A stretch of DNA of 62,308 nucleotides from Selenomonadaceae bacterium (lineage in GTDB: Bacteria; Bacillota; Negativicutes; Selenomonadales; Selenomonadaceae), in NCBI GenBank assembly GCA_017634675.1, contig JAGBMX010000034.1:1-62308 (forward strand). The letters are read 5' to 3'. The notes under the pieces were generated by a model. It saw only the letters and a program-made list of their open reading frames with translations. It was not told where the DNA came from and did no database searches. Positions 18,696 through 26,731 of this stretch are shown here, piece by piece; within the stretch, counting starts at the first letter, position 1, and each line of letters starts with the position of its first letter. The position numbers and the translations under genes are program-made.

Positions 18696-19130
18696 ATGGA
18701 AAAAGATACGGTTGAATTAAACAACGAACTTTCTGAAGCAGAGGATATTGAAGAATTTATCGAGGATAATCGTGAAAGCTTTCAAAAGTATACGTTAGCC
18801 GAATATCTTGGTGTATTGATGAAGGAAAAAGGGCAAAAAAAGGGTGAGATAATCGCAAAATCTCATCTTGAGCAAATCTATGCTTATCACATATTCGCCG
18901 GACGAAAGAAAAATCCCTCCAGAAATAAAATTTTGGCTTTAGCGCTTGCGATGAACCTCACTCAAAAAGAAACGGGACGGCTTTTATACTATGCGGGCAG
19001 TGAAGTCCTTTATCCGAAAAATGCGTGGGACAGTGTGATTATATACGCCTTAAACAACAAAATGAGCGTAGAGGATACGAACACGCTGCTATTAAAGCTG
19101 TCGCAAGCGCCGCTGATGCAGAATGTATGA
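18696..19130 (+). CDS. XRE-family DNA-binding regulator
   Basis: A 144-residue protein with an acidic N terminus and a helix-turn-helix region (residues about 34-80: TLAEYLGVLMKEKGQKKGEI, then SRNKILALALAMNLTQKE), the order seen in XRE-like regulators paired with protein kinases in Clostridia-like genomes. It starts with ATG after AAGGAGG. It is divergent from the kinase. Probable role: transcription control of the locus, possibly under kinase control. Confidence 0.75.
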   Translation: MEKDTVELNNELSEAEDIEEFIEDNRESFQKYTLAEYLGVLMKEKGQKKGEIIAKSHLEQIYAYHIFAGRKKNPSRNKILALALAMNLTQKETGRLLYYAGSEVLYPKNAWDSVIIYALNNKMSVEDTNTLLLKLSQAPLMQNV

Positions 19131-19272
19131 AATTTTTAAATAACCGTCTAAAGCTTGCTGATTTAGTTTCGTACGAGTCATTCCTTTAGTATGTCAAATT
19201 GCCCGTTTATTAAATTATACAATTTTCACGCAGAAAATCAAAATCATTTTTTGGATTCGGCTCCGTTCTTGG

Positions 19273-19301
19273 TTTACTTTATATTTTGAAACTGCTATAA
19301 T
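19273..19301 (+). promoter_or_regulatory. Promoter of mntA-hepT
   Basis: TTTACT (19273-19278) and TATAAT (19296-19301) with a 17-base spacer, 41 bases before the mntA start. A degenerate copy of the kinase-locus operator motif begins five bases downstream. Confidence 0.6.
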
Positions 19302-19342
19302 AAACTATAATGAACGACAATAAAAGATAGGAGTGAGTTGCC

Positions 19343-19645
19343 ATGTGTTACACGCTAGAAGAAATTCGTCAAAAATCCGTTCCTATTGCGAAACGTCATG
19401 GCGTAAAAAAGCTCTCTCTTTTTGGTTCTTATGCCAAAGGAGAAGCCACGGATGACAGCGATATAGATTTTATAATTCAAAAAGGTGTGGTAACGGATTT
19501 AATCAAATACTTTTCCCTCGTATTAGACTTAGAAAAAGCTTTTGGCTGTCATGTTGACGTTGTATCCGATGAAATCTCCGATCGAGATTTTTGCAATAAA
19601 ATCTTAGCTGACGAAGTGGTGCTTTATGAAAAATCCTCAGAGTGA
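19343..19645 (+). CDS. mntA: MntA-type minimal nucleotidyltransferase antitoxin
   Basis: The 100-residue product has the nucleotidyltransferase motif GSYAKGEATDDSDIDF at residues 28-43, the GSx10DxD signature of MntA. In characterised HepT/MntA pairs this protein AMPylates the HEPN toxin and silences it. Its stop overlaps the start of the HepT gene by 20 bases. AGGAGTGAG precedes the ATG. Confidence 0.88.
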   Translation: MCYTLEEIRQKSVPIAKRHGVKKLSLFGSYAKGEATDDSDIDFIIQKGVVTDLIKYFSLVLDLEKAFGCHVDVVSDEISDRDFCNKILADEVVLYEKSSE

Positions 19646-19967
19646 TTTTGAGGCAATTCAAATGATGATTAAATATTGCAAAGACGCAGAAACTTTTAAA
19701 GAGAGATGTCAAAATAATTTTGACACATATAAGAACGATACTCTGTTTCAATATGCTTGCAATATGTGCATAATGCAAATCGGAGAAATGGTCAATCGTC
19801 TCTCTGACGATTTTATGGAAAGTCATCAAGAAATTCCATGGCACGCTATTAGAGCAATGAGAAATCTATACGCTCACGAATATGAAAAAATAGATTTAAA
19901 AATCGTTTGGGAAACTTTGGTAAAACAGATTCCTAAACTTCGAGAACAACTTGAAAATACGCTATAA
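19626..19967 (+). CDS. hepT: HepT-like HEPN toxin (DUF86)
   Basis: The 113-residue all-helical protein carries the HEPN ribonuclease motif RNLYAHEY (R-x4-6-H-x-Y) near residues 80-87. HEPN toxins cut RNA or tRNA in cells lacking the antitoxin. Overlap with mntA places both on one transcript. Both catalytic motifs look intact, so the pair should be active. Confidence 0.88.
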   Translation: MKNPQSDFEAIQMMIKYCKDAETFKERCQNNFDTYKNDTLFQYACNMCIMQIGEMVNRLSDDFMESHQEIPWHAIRAMRNLYAHEYEKIDLKIVWETLVKQIPKLREQLENTL

Positions 19968-20003
19968 TAAACTAAATCTAAAAAAACGAAAGAGGGAGTC
20001 GTC

Positions 20004-20189
20004 ATGATAATTTTAGAACGAAAAAACGCAACGGTAAAAGCGAAAAATTTTGTCGGATATTCGTCAGAATTGCGCAAAGCGGAAAATATAGCTTATATGG
20101 CAAAGATAGAGCGTAGTTTACGACAACTTAAAAACGTAGAAGTAATTGTGAAATCTTGGGAAGAGTTAAAGGCTATGGGAAATGAATGA
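20004..20189 (+). CDS. Small antitoxin-like protein, partner missing
   Basis: A 61-residue protein after a GAGGGAG Shine-Dalgarno. The sequence (ERKNATVKAKN, AENIAYMAKIERSLRQL, SWEELKAMGNE) has the look of short antitoxins found before YoeB/RelE toxins. No toxin follows: a frame starting at 20182 runs straight into a terminator hairpin. So it is either an orphan antitoxin or the remains of a pair. Confidence 0.5.
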   Translation: MIILERKNATVKAKNFVGYSSELRKAENIAYMAKIERSLRQLKNVEVIVKSWEELKAMGNE

Positions 20190-20216
20190 TTTTACATTTA
20201 CGATAATTAATAAAAA

Positions 20217-20245
20217 ACGGCGGCAGGCGAAAAGCCTGCCGCCGT
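20217..20245. terminator. Bidirectional terminator
   Basis: ACGGCGGCAGGC pairs with GCCTGCCGCCGT around a GAAAA loop; A-runs and T-runs lie on both sides. It ends both the toxin-antitoxin transcript and the convergent secreted-protein gene. Confidence 0.85.
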
Positions 20246-20253
20246 ATCACTTT

Positions 20254-20916
20254 TTAGTCGGCGTTTCTGATTCCGAACCATTGCGCCTTTTCATCCAAGA
20301 AGAAAAACACGCTGTTTATTCCACAGTTGGCACCAAGCGGATAAACCGAATGACCTTTAAACATACCGTTGACGCAGTTTCTGTCTCTGGTAAACCCCAG
20401 AAGTTTTAATTCTCCGGCCTCGATACTTGAAGAAATATCAGAATACAAAAGTCCGGCTTTCTTTACCGTGTTTATATCCGCAAAAGTAACATAGCTGCCC
20501 TTATGCAAACCAAACAGCCAAACTCCGTCACAAGCCGAATCGGAAGCGCCTAATCTTCCTTTTTGTATATAAAGAAATTCTTCTCCCGTATTTGTCACTA
20601 ATTTTTTCGCAGTAAAATACGGCGCGCCTATTACTGGAAACGAGGCGTATTTTGCGCCGTTTGCCGCATCCAAAATTTCCACATTTCCGCCTTTTATCAT
20701 GTAACGTGAGAACTGTAGATTCGGCTTTAATTTTAATTTTCTTCCGTTAAGCGAAAACATTTTTGGCGAAACATCTCCGCTAATCTCATCCATTTTAGGC
20801 AACTGCGAAAATGAAGCGACGGTTTCCATTTTTACAAATGAAGCGGCATAAGTAATATTAGCTGTTACTGCAATTGTGATTAACGTACTAAAAAATAGTT
20901 TACTAAATTTTACCAT
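20254..20916 (-). CDS. Secreted protein of unknown function
   Basis: A 220-residue protein with an N-terminal signal peptide (basic VKFSK, hydrophobic stretch to residue 20, AxA-like cleavage near TYAASF). The mature part is beta-rich with mostly single-copy segments and ends DEKAQWFGIRNAD. I do not recognise a domain. It has its own upstream gap and converges with the terminator at 20217. Confidence 0.75.
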   Translation of the reverse strand: MVKFSKLFFSTLITIAVTANITYAASFVKMETVASFSQLPKMDEISGDVSPKMFSLNGRKLKLKPNLQFSRYMIKGGNVEILDAANGAKYASFPVIGAPYFTAKKLVTNTGEEFLYIQKGRLGASDSACDGVWLFGLHKGSYVTFADINTVKKAGLLYSDISSSIEAGELKLLGFTRDRNCVNGMFKGHSVYPLGANCGINSVFFFLDEKAQWFGIRNAD

Positions 20917-21058
20917 TGTCTACACCTCGTATGAAAACTTTTTTCTAAATTTAGCGTTTTAGAGTTTCCTATGCCGCTTGTGGCGCAAAATCTCTCGAAA
21001 CTGCCTAAAACTCGTTTAATCAGTGTTTCATTAATTGTTCATACTCTCATCACAATAA

Positions 21059-22258
21059 TCATTCCGTATAACGTATACTTATGTATTTAACGGTGCTATC
21101 ACCCTGCTTAACGGCAAATCTTAACATATACGGTCTATTATTTTCGTCTTGAAGTTTATATTCGTACAAATCTAAATTGTCATAGGCGGAAAGAATATAG
21201 TTTTGACCGTATTTAACCAACACTTCGTTAAGAGATGAACCGGCGTGTATGCCCCGCGGTGTGCTTACATTTTTTGCATCGGTTGCCAAGCCTATTACGG
21301 AGCCTGAATCATAAGCCACGTCCATTGATTGATATTCATAACTCAATTGATTTCCGCCCTTATCGGTTTTCTTAATGGGATCGCCGAGAGTGTGCGAAAC
21401 GTCCGACAAAGAATCTCCCAATTTTATGCCGCCAACCATATCGTCCGAAGACGAACGACGTGACTTTTCTTTCTTGGATTGCTCTGTCGGTTGCAAGCTT
21501 GAAACGTTATTGTTGAATTTTGTATTGCTGTTTGATTCCATTGCTTTGTTTGTCGAATTTGCGCTTTCATGGTTTGAATTTTTGTTTACATTATTTTGAA
21601 GCGGTATATCAATTAAGGAACAAATATCTGCCGTATCGCATTCTTCCATGGGGATGCCTGCATATTTTAGAGTATTGGCTATTGCTGTGGCAGACGATAC
21701 GTAACGGTCGTATTGCTGTTTTGCTTTGGCTGTAAACAAAGTTCCGTCCAACACCACTTTCGCTGTACCTGCGTCTTTATCGTAAGGTTTTACGGCGGTA
21801 TCGAAAATTACTTCATAGATACCTTGTCCCGCATCAATATTATGTTCTCTTAATTCGGCGAAAGCTTTTAGCGTATCGTCCGCCGCCATATTTGACAAGG
21901 TATGTTCATAGAAAAGTATATATCCTTTTCTTACCGTAAAATCCAATAAACCTCCCAAAATTGAAGATTTGTTATAGACCCATGCTATTCCGGGGAATAA
22001 CCTGCCTTGAAAAAACTCCTTTTTATCTCGTATTATGGGGCGCGTATCTTCCACATACTTGCGTAACTTTTCTTTTTCGCCGCTATAGGATAATCCTTTA
22101 ACAATCTTCTGCTCAAGTTTTCTGTCGTCCTCTTGCAACAGTCCACTTACTGCGTTCACGGCCAAATCGGCAGTCTCTGTCAAAACGGCTTCGGAGATTG
22201 TTGCATTCGAAACAAATACGCATAACGCAATTAAAAGACACAATAATTTTTTTGTCAC
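21059..22258 (-). CDS. Secreted protein with two SmpA/OmlA-like repeats
   Basis: A 399-residue protein with a signal peptide (KKLLCLLIALCVFVSNA). The middle has a Ser/Asn-rich linker (about residues 230-270). The C terminus contains two copies of a G-x3-G-x-SL-x2-V pattern (GIKLGDSLSDV and GIHAGSSLNEV), resembling the SmpA/OmlA fold of envelope proteins. The function is not known. It is followed by secreted and membrane protein genes on the same strand. Confidence 0.75.
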   Translation of the reverse strand: MTKKLLCLLIALCVFVSNATISEAVLTETADLAVNAVSGLLQEDDRKLEQKIVKGLSYSGEKEKLRKYVEDTRPIIRDKKEFFQGRLFPGIAWVYNKSSILGGLLDFTVRKGYILFYEHTLSNMAADDTLKAFAELREHNIDAGQGIYEVIFDTAVKPYDKDAGTAKVVLDGTLFTAKAKQQYDRYVSSATAIANTLKYAGIPMEECDTADICSLIDIPLQNNVNKNSNHESANSTNKAMESNSNTKFNNNVSSLQPTEQSKKEKSRRSSSDDMVGGIKLGDSLSDVSHTLGDPIKKTDKGGNQLSYEYQSMDVAYDSGSVIGLATDAKNVSTPRGIHAGSSLNEVLVKYGQNYILSAYDNLDLYEYKLQDENNRPYMLRFAVKQGDSTVKYISIRYTE

Positions 22259-22282
22259 TAAAAATCTCCACCTTATTTATAT

Positions 22283-22849
22283 TTATGCGTTGTTTACCGA
22301 GTTTCCCAAAGGGTCGGAGCCATATTGGTTCGGGCCTTCCGTACCTTCTTGAATGCCGAGAAATAAAACATTTAAAACCGTGAAAAAAATTACGGGCAAT
22401 ATTATAAACATGAAAACAAATACAGCTAAATTCTCAAAAATATTAGAATTATAAGTAATCACAATCAAGTAAATTATAAATAACAGCAAATTTAGCAACA
22501 AACACCGACCGGAATTATTTGTGTCGTGAAGCCGTCTGATGCTTAAAAGAAGAATCAATATGCCGTCAATCAAGATTAGAAGCGTAAAACCCCCAAACGT
22601 TATATACTCAATTATTTCTTTTAATGCACTACCCACATAAGGCCAAATGACATTATCCACAACAGCTGATATAACATATCCAATTATATAGGAAACGCCG
22701 AGCACACAAAGGACTCTTAGCCAATAACGCTTGCGGTTAAGTCTGCCCCGCGTATTGAAAAACTTTTGTTTTAAGCCTATGTCCTCTTGATAAACGTCCG
22801 TTGTTGAAGTGGCGTTTTCACTTTCAGTAAGCTGAATATTATCGTTCAT
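22283..22849 (-). CDS. DUF805-family membrane protein
   Basis: A 188-residue protein with the DUF805 pattern: a cytoplasmic lead FFNTRGRLNRKRYWLRV, several hydrophobic segments, and the conserved loop SIRRLHDTNNSGR between the third and fourth segment. DUF805 proteins are of unknown function and include phage-resistance-associated members elsewhere. It is 24 bases upstream of the secreted-protein gene at 22258 and may be cotranscribed with it. Confidence 0.85.
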   Translation of the reverse strand: MNDNIQLTESENATSTTDVYQEDIGLKQKFFNTRGRLNRKRYWLRVLCVLGVSYIIGYVISAVVDNVIWPYVGSALKEIIEYITFGGFTLLILIDGILILLLSIRRLHDTNNSGRCLLLNLLLFIIYLIVITYNSNIFENLAVFVFMFIILPVIFFTVLNVLFLGIQEGTEGPNQYGSDPLGNSVNNA

Positions 22850-22984
22850 ACCCTATACCTCTCAATATATGTTTGAATTTTATGAGTTGCTCACATCAAT
22901 TACTACTGCTCTTAATCAAAAAAAATAACAGGAATGTATAATCCATATAATCCCTATCTATTGGAAGTAGACATACTTCAACGT

Positions 22985-23036
22985 AATCATAATAAGTATT
23001 AATCATAATAAACATTATCAATCATAATAAATATTA
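22985..23036. repeat. Three tandem AATCATAATAA repeats
   Basis: AATCATAATAAGTATT and two near copies lie in tandem, the last running into the 3' end of the gene at 22999. Just downstream (22930-22980) a stretch resembles part of that gene, suggesting a decayed tandem duplicate. Confidence 0.6.
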
Positions 23037-23355
23037 AGATAAATAAGATAAAACTGATGATGGCTGCTTTTTTCAATTTCTTCTTAAATACCAGCATTTG
23101 AAAAAGGCAAAGAAGGGTAAATCCGAATAATCCCAAATCTATTGAGATGAAGAGGTCGTGAAAAAAACCGATCGTATTATCTCTAAGTCCTCCGGATACG
23201 CCAAGAGCAAGGAATATACCCCAATAAGATGCATAAATCTTTTTATCGCGAGCCAATATTTCTTCTTCGGTTTTTTTCCTTTCAAAGAAGGATCTGACAA
23301 AATGGTACAAAAATGCAACAGCGCACACAAAACATATAAAAGCGAAAAACAGCAT
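22999..23355 (-). CDS. Small membrane protein of unknown function
   Basis: A 118-residue protein with three or four hydrophobic segments (start LFFAFICFVCAVAFLYHFV, then GIFLALGVSGG, then LGLFGFTLLCLFQMLVF, then IISFILFILIFIMI). A charged loop (ERKKTEEEILARDKK) follows the first segment. No family recognised. The last codons lie in the AATCATAATAA repeat. Confidence 0.6.
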   Translation of the reverse strand: MLFFAFICFVCAVAFLYHFVRSFFERKKTEEEILARDKKIYASYWGIFLALGVSGGLRDNTIGFFHDLFISIDLGLFGFTLLCLFQMLVFKKKLKKAAIISFILFILIFIMIDNVYYD

Positions 23356-23430
23356 ATACGATTACGCCCCTTTCTAAGAGGTAGGCTTTACAGCCTACCC
23401 CTTAATAAGCAGTGAAAAGCTTATTTTGTT

Positions 23431-24081
23431 TCAACTATTTTGCGTCAAGCTAGACCCGTTCCAATTGTACGTCACATCGTCAAACTGCACGATGATAGCG
23501 TTGTCGGCTGTTATGTTCTCTGCGGCGAATAATTTTACGGTAGTGCCGTTTGTGAAAGAGGCGGCAAATTCTTTCGCCGTTCCTGTGAAAGAAGCAAGAT
23601 CCGTGGTTTTTGTGTCTATAAACACGACTTTATCGCCTGCTGTGGCGTTCTTGAGTACGTCGTTGCCCATCTTATGGCCTACAAAATACACGGTGTTTCC
23701 GTTGCCGGAGCCGACTACGGTATCGTTTGTGCCGTTGCTGAAACCTACGTCTAATCCGCCACCGCCCCATACTTCGTCAAGTTCCTTGTTTTTAGACACT
23801 ATAATTGTTTGGTCGAGATCGTTTGAACCAAGCACTGCGCCAACCTTACCTTCGCTTGCATCAATCGTGCCTAGACCTTCCGAAATATACTGAGTTCCCC
23901 AACCTAAGCCTTTTTGACTTCCTGCGACTCCACATTCTATTGAATCGTTGGAAGTGAACACAAGAGTTGTGTTTTTGCCTTGTCCGATATGGAAATTAGC
24001 TTCCTCTACAAATTCCATATATTCTCCAGAAACGCTCATATCGGCGCTAATGACTCCTATATTGCCACCGTAGTTATACAC
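23431..24081 (-). CDS. Downstream part of the RTX-like gene, after an in-frame TAA
   Basis: A 216-residue frame starting at GTG (24081). It lies in exactly the same reading frame as the gene at 24091-26079, only three codons after that gene's TAA, and no Shine-Dalgarno is visible. The sequence continues the same beta-rich style (GGGGLDVGFSNGTNDTVVGS, GSGNGNTVYFVG). I therefore read both as one ancestral gene of 882 codons split by a nonsense codon; readthrough or independent start cannot be excluded. Confidence 0.6.
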   Translation of the reverse strand: MYNYGGNIGVISADMSVSGEYMEFVEEANFHIGQGKNTTLVFTSNDSIECGVAGSQKGLGWGTQYISEGLGTIDASEGKVGAVLGSNDLDQTIIVSKNKELDEVWGGGGLDVGFSNGTNDTVVGSGNGNTVYFVGHKMGNDVLKNATAGDKVVFIDTKTTDLASFTGTAKEFAASFTNGTTVKLFAAENITADNAIIVQFDDVTYNWNGSSLTQNS

Positions 24082-24090
24082 AAACTCGTT

Positions 24091-26079
24091 TTACCCGCGA
24101 ATTCCTTCTATGGTTAAACTTCCTTCCGATTCGGAGCCTATCACGACTTTGCCGCTTTGCGGTTTCACAAGTTTGGTCGTGCTATAGGTCGTGTCAACCG
24201 CTACAACATCGTTTCTGTTCACATCAACGCCAAAATCAAAGTTTTGCGCAACATTATCGCCGCTGTTTTTGTGTAGCACAAAAGTAGTGTTCCTGTATTT
24301 TCCCGCAGAAATAAGAGTATCGTTTACTTCTGGGTTTACGCCGCCATCCAAGGTATTATTGCCGCCGACAGCCATAATGGTTTGCGGTGTCCAACCCGTT
24401 GCGGCTATAATGGTGCCTTGGGTTGCGCCCATTTCCACCAAACCGCCTTCTGTTATTTGATAACATCTTGTGTCCGCTATGTTATACGGCGTGGCGAGAT
24501 TGACGTAGTAACCGTATGGAGACTTATCGTTGTCGTTAAGTATGATACGCTCGTAGTTGGCAATTGTGATACGATTGTCGTATAAAATTCCGCGAGATAT
24601 GGGTTTAAATTTTGCGATTTCCGCATCGTCAAAACTTGGGATTAAAAACACATCGCTATATTGGCTGAGAGGAGAAGATACGTCGCCGGTCACGCCAAAA
24701 TTGAAATCGTTAATTTCCGCATTTTCATATGTGTAATCCGTAAAATCAAAGACATCGGCGCCACTACCGCCCGAAACCGTGCTTGCCCGAGTGCTCGTCG
24801 TATTTTCAAGTTTGATATAATCCGCATAATACGAGCCAACAACACTTGCGCAAATATTGCCCCGAACTTCGCCGACGATGTTAAGAGGCGCATTATATGC
24901 CGATATTCCCAATCTGTCGGAGTAGTATACTTGTGCGTTAAAAGAAGAGCCGTTTTTCAAATACATCTTATCTTCAAGCAAAAATAAAGCGTCGTCTTGA
25001 ATGTCGCCGATTTTCAGCCGATCCATACGATTATAACCATTCAGAGATAAACCTGCGTTGCTTGCGGAAGTTGTTGTAGTCGGTTTGCCGTCTTTATCTA
25101 AATTTGAATTTACTCTGTCTATTTCAACTACTCTTTCGCTGCCGTTGACAAATCTCACATTCCCGCCTACGCTTGAAGCCTTGATTGGTCTGAAGCTGTC
25201 GATCGCTTCCACACTCAAATATTTGTCGGAATATCTTAGCACATACCCCGCAGATAGACCTTCTGTTTTGGAATTTGAAGCAAGGCGTATATAATCGGCG
25301 TTTTCGGATTCAAGCGTAGCCGTTCCGTCCGTTATGCTTGTATAAAAATATGCGGATGTACCGTCGTTCAACTTTATGTTTGCCTGTCCTCCGGAAATTT
25401 CTCTTAGGTTTATGGTATTGCCCGTACCGGATCTTACACACGCATCTACAGAACCGCCTGTAATACTGCCTATAGAAAAACTAAATTTAGATCCTATGGA
25501 ATTTTGCACATTCACTTGCCCGCCGTCTAAGAGATCAACTCTGGTGCTTCCCCCGCTTGCGCCGAGAATATTCGTAACTCCGCCCAAAATAGTGCTTATA
25601 GCTGTGCTGGCGTTTTTAGCGGATACGGTAAGCGTTCCTTCGCTGAATTCGCCGATATCGTAATAATTGTAGCTGTCTTTATTACTTCCAAGTTCCACCG
25701 AGCCTTTTACGCTCGTAAAAGATATCACATCGCTACTACCACTTGCCCCATATATGGAAAGTCCGTCAGAATTACCCAAGATATCCACAGAATAAAGATT
25801 AGAATCGCTTAATACGGCGGTGTTTTTATCACCATCGTCAAAATCGCCGCCAACCAACGTCATTCCTTTAGATTTTCTTATCGCGTCCGCGCTTATAGCG
25901 TTGGAACCATCAAAATATAATGTATCATAGCTGCCTTGAGTAAAATTAAGGTATGCGCTGCCGTAGTTTTTGGCGACCTTTACGCTGCTGTCCGTCGCAT
26001 TGGTATAAGTTAAATTTGTCCCGTCGGATTCGAAGAGAAATTTATCGTTTCCCGTACCGCCTAAAATTGTAACCGCCAC
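24091..26079 (-). CDS. RTX-like repeat protein, upstream part of a split gene
   Basis: A 662-residue protein without a signal peptide. It begins with the RTX-like nonapeptide pattern LGGTGNDKF and has others (VSGGSGADVFDF, MAVGGNNTLDGG), with long beta-rich stretches between, as in calcium-binding proteins exported by type I secretion. Both the lack of an N-terminal signal and the usual C-terminal location of export signals mean that truncation by the TAA at 24091 could block export. It is divergent from an XRE regulator whose operator-like palindromes cover its promoter. Confidence 0.75.
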   Translation of the reverse strand: MAVTILGGTGNDKFLFESDGTNLTYTNATDSSVKVAKNYGSAYLNFTQGSYDTLYFDGSNAISADAIRKSKGMTLVGGDFDDGDKNTAVLSDSNLYSVDILGNSDGLSIYGASGSSDVISFTSVKGSVELGSNKDSYNYYDIGEFSEGTLTVSAKNASTAISTILGGVTNILGASGGSTRVDLLDGGQVNVQNSIGSKFSFSIGSITGGSVDACVRSGTGNTINLREISGGQANIKLNDGTSAYFYTSITDGTATLESENADYIRLASNSKTEGLSAGYVLRYSDKYLSVEAIDSFRPIKASSVGGNVRFVNGSERVVEIDRVNSNLDKDGKPTTTTSASNAGLSLNGYNRMDRLKIGDIQDDALFLLEDKMYLKNGSSFNAQVYYSDRLGISAYNAPLNIVGEVRGNICASVVGSYYADYIKLENTTSTRASTVSGGSGADVFDFTDYTYENAEINDFNFGVTGDVSSPLSQYSDVFLIPSFDDAEIAKFKPISRGILYDNRITIANYERIILNDNDKSPYGYYVNLATPYNIADTRCYQITEGGLVEMGATQGTIIAATGWTPQTIMAVGGNNTLDGGVNPEVNDTLISAGKYRNTTFVLHKNSGDNVAQNFDFGVDVNRNDVVAVDTTYSTTKLVKPQSGKVVIGSESEGSLTIEGIRG

Positions 26080-26149
26080 AAAAACCGACCTCCTAAAAAA
26101 TACACGATAAAAATGCTGAAATTTTCACAACAAACTGAATTTGCGCTTT

Positions 26150-26155
26150 ATTATA
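26150..26155 (-). promoter_or_regulatory. -10 box of the RTX-like gene
   Basis: TATAAT on the minus strand, 71 bases before the start codon. No good -35 box is seen at 17 bases, but the first TTTACC palindrome overlaps the place where it would lie, which suits a regulated promoter. Confidence 0.4.
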
Positions 26156-26176
26156 TCACCTCTTATTCTTACTGTG

Positions 26177-26288
26177 TTTACCCCGCAGGTAAATTTTGCG
26201 AATTTTTTCAAATTTAGACCATTTTATAACAGTTTGTTATAAAAATCAATATATTAATTCCTTTTTGCTACACTTACCTCAAGGGTAA
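26177..26288. promoter_or_regulatory. Operator-like palindromes between RTX-like gene and XRE gene
   Basis: Three symmetrical sites: TTTACCCCGCAGGTAAA at 26177-26193; TTACCTCAAGGGTAA at 26274-26288; and a longer perfect palindrome TTTATAACA-GTT-TGTTATAAA at 26223-26243. The first and last share TTACC...GGTAAATTTT. The last lies 17 bases before the XRE start, so autoregulation is likely by inference. Confidence 0.5.
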
Positions 26289-26304
26289 ATTTTGGGGTGA
26301 GAAT

Positions 26305-26553
26305 ATGAATTATAAAAGAATACGCGCATTGCGTGAAGATAAGGATTTACGACAAAGAGAACTTGCGGATTATTTAAACTGTTCGCAAGTGGCTTATTCT
26401 TATTATGAACTTGGTTCAAGAGATATTCCAACGGAAGTTTTAATTCGATTGGCAAAATTTCACAACACCAGCGCAGATTATATATTGGGACTTACGGACG
26501 AGATGCGCCCATATCCGCCATCCGCCAAACACAACAAAAAAAACTCGCCCTAA
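26305..26553 (+). CDS. XRE-family transcriptional regulator
   Basis: An 82-residue protein that is little more than a helix-turn-helix domain: RIRALREDKDLRQRELADYL, then CSQVAYSYYELGSRDIPTEV. It starts with ATG after GGGGTGAG. Divergent from the RTX-like gene and bounded by palindromes on that side, it is the likely local repressor. A terminator follows. Confidence 0.88.
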   Translation: MNYKRIRALREDKDLRQRELADYLNCSQVAYSYYELGSRDIPTEVLIRLAKFHNTSADYILGLTDEMRPYPPSAKHNKKNSP

Positions 26554-26577
26554 AGCGAATTTCAGATTGTAGACAAG

Positions 26578-26610
26578 ACGGGTTTTCCTCTAAAGATGAG
26601 GAAAACCCGT
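26578..26610 (+). terminator. Terminator after the XRE gene
   Basis: ACGGGTTTTCCTC pairs with GAGGAAAACCCGT around TAAAGAT, followed by TTAATTTTTT. Confidence 0.85.
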
Positions 26611-26731
26611 TTAATTTTTTCGATTGTTTTTCTATTTTAAAAATTATTACAAAATTCTCAAAAAAAACTTTAAAAACAAAACAAAAAGTGATATACTTAC
26701 ATAAAAGAAAATCCCGAAAGGAGGAATTTTT

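Noticed and set aside
20182..20409. A 75-codon frame after the small antitoxin gene
   Set aside because: It runs through a strong terminator and along the antisense strand of the secreted-protein gene.
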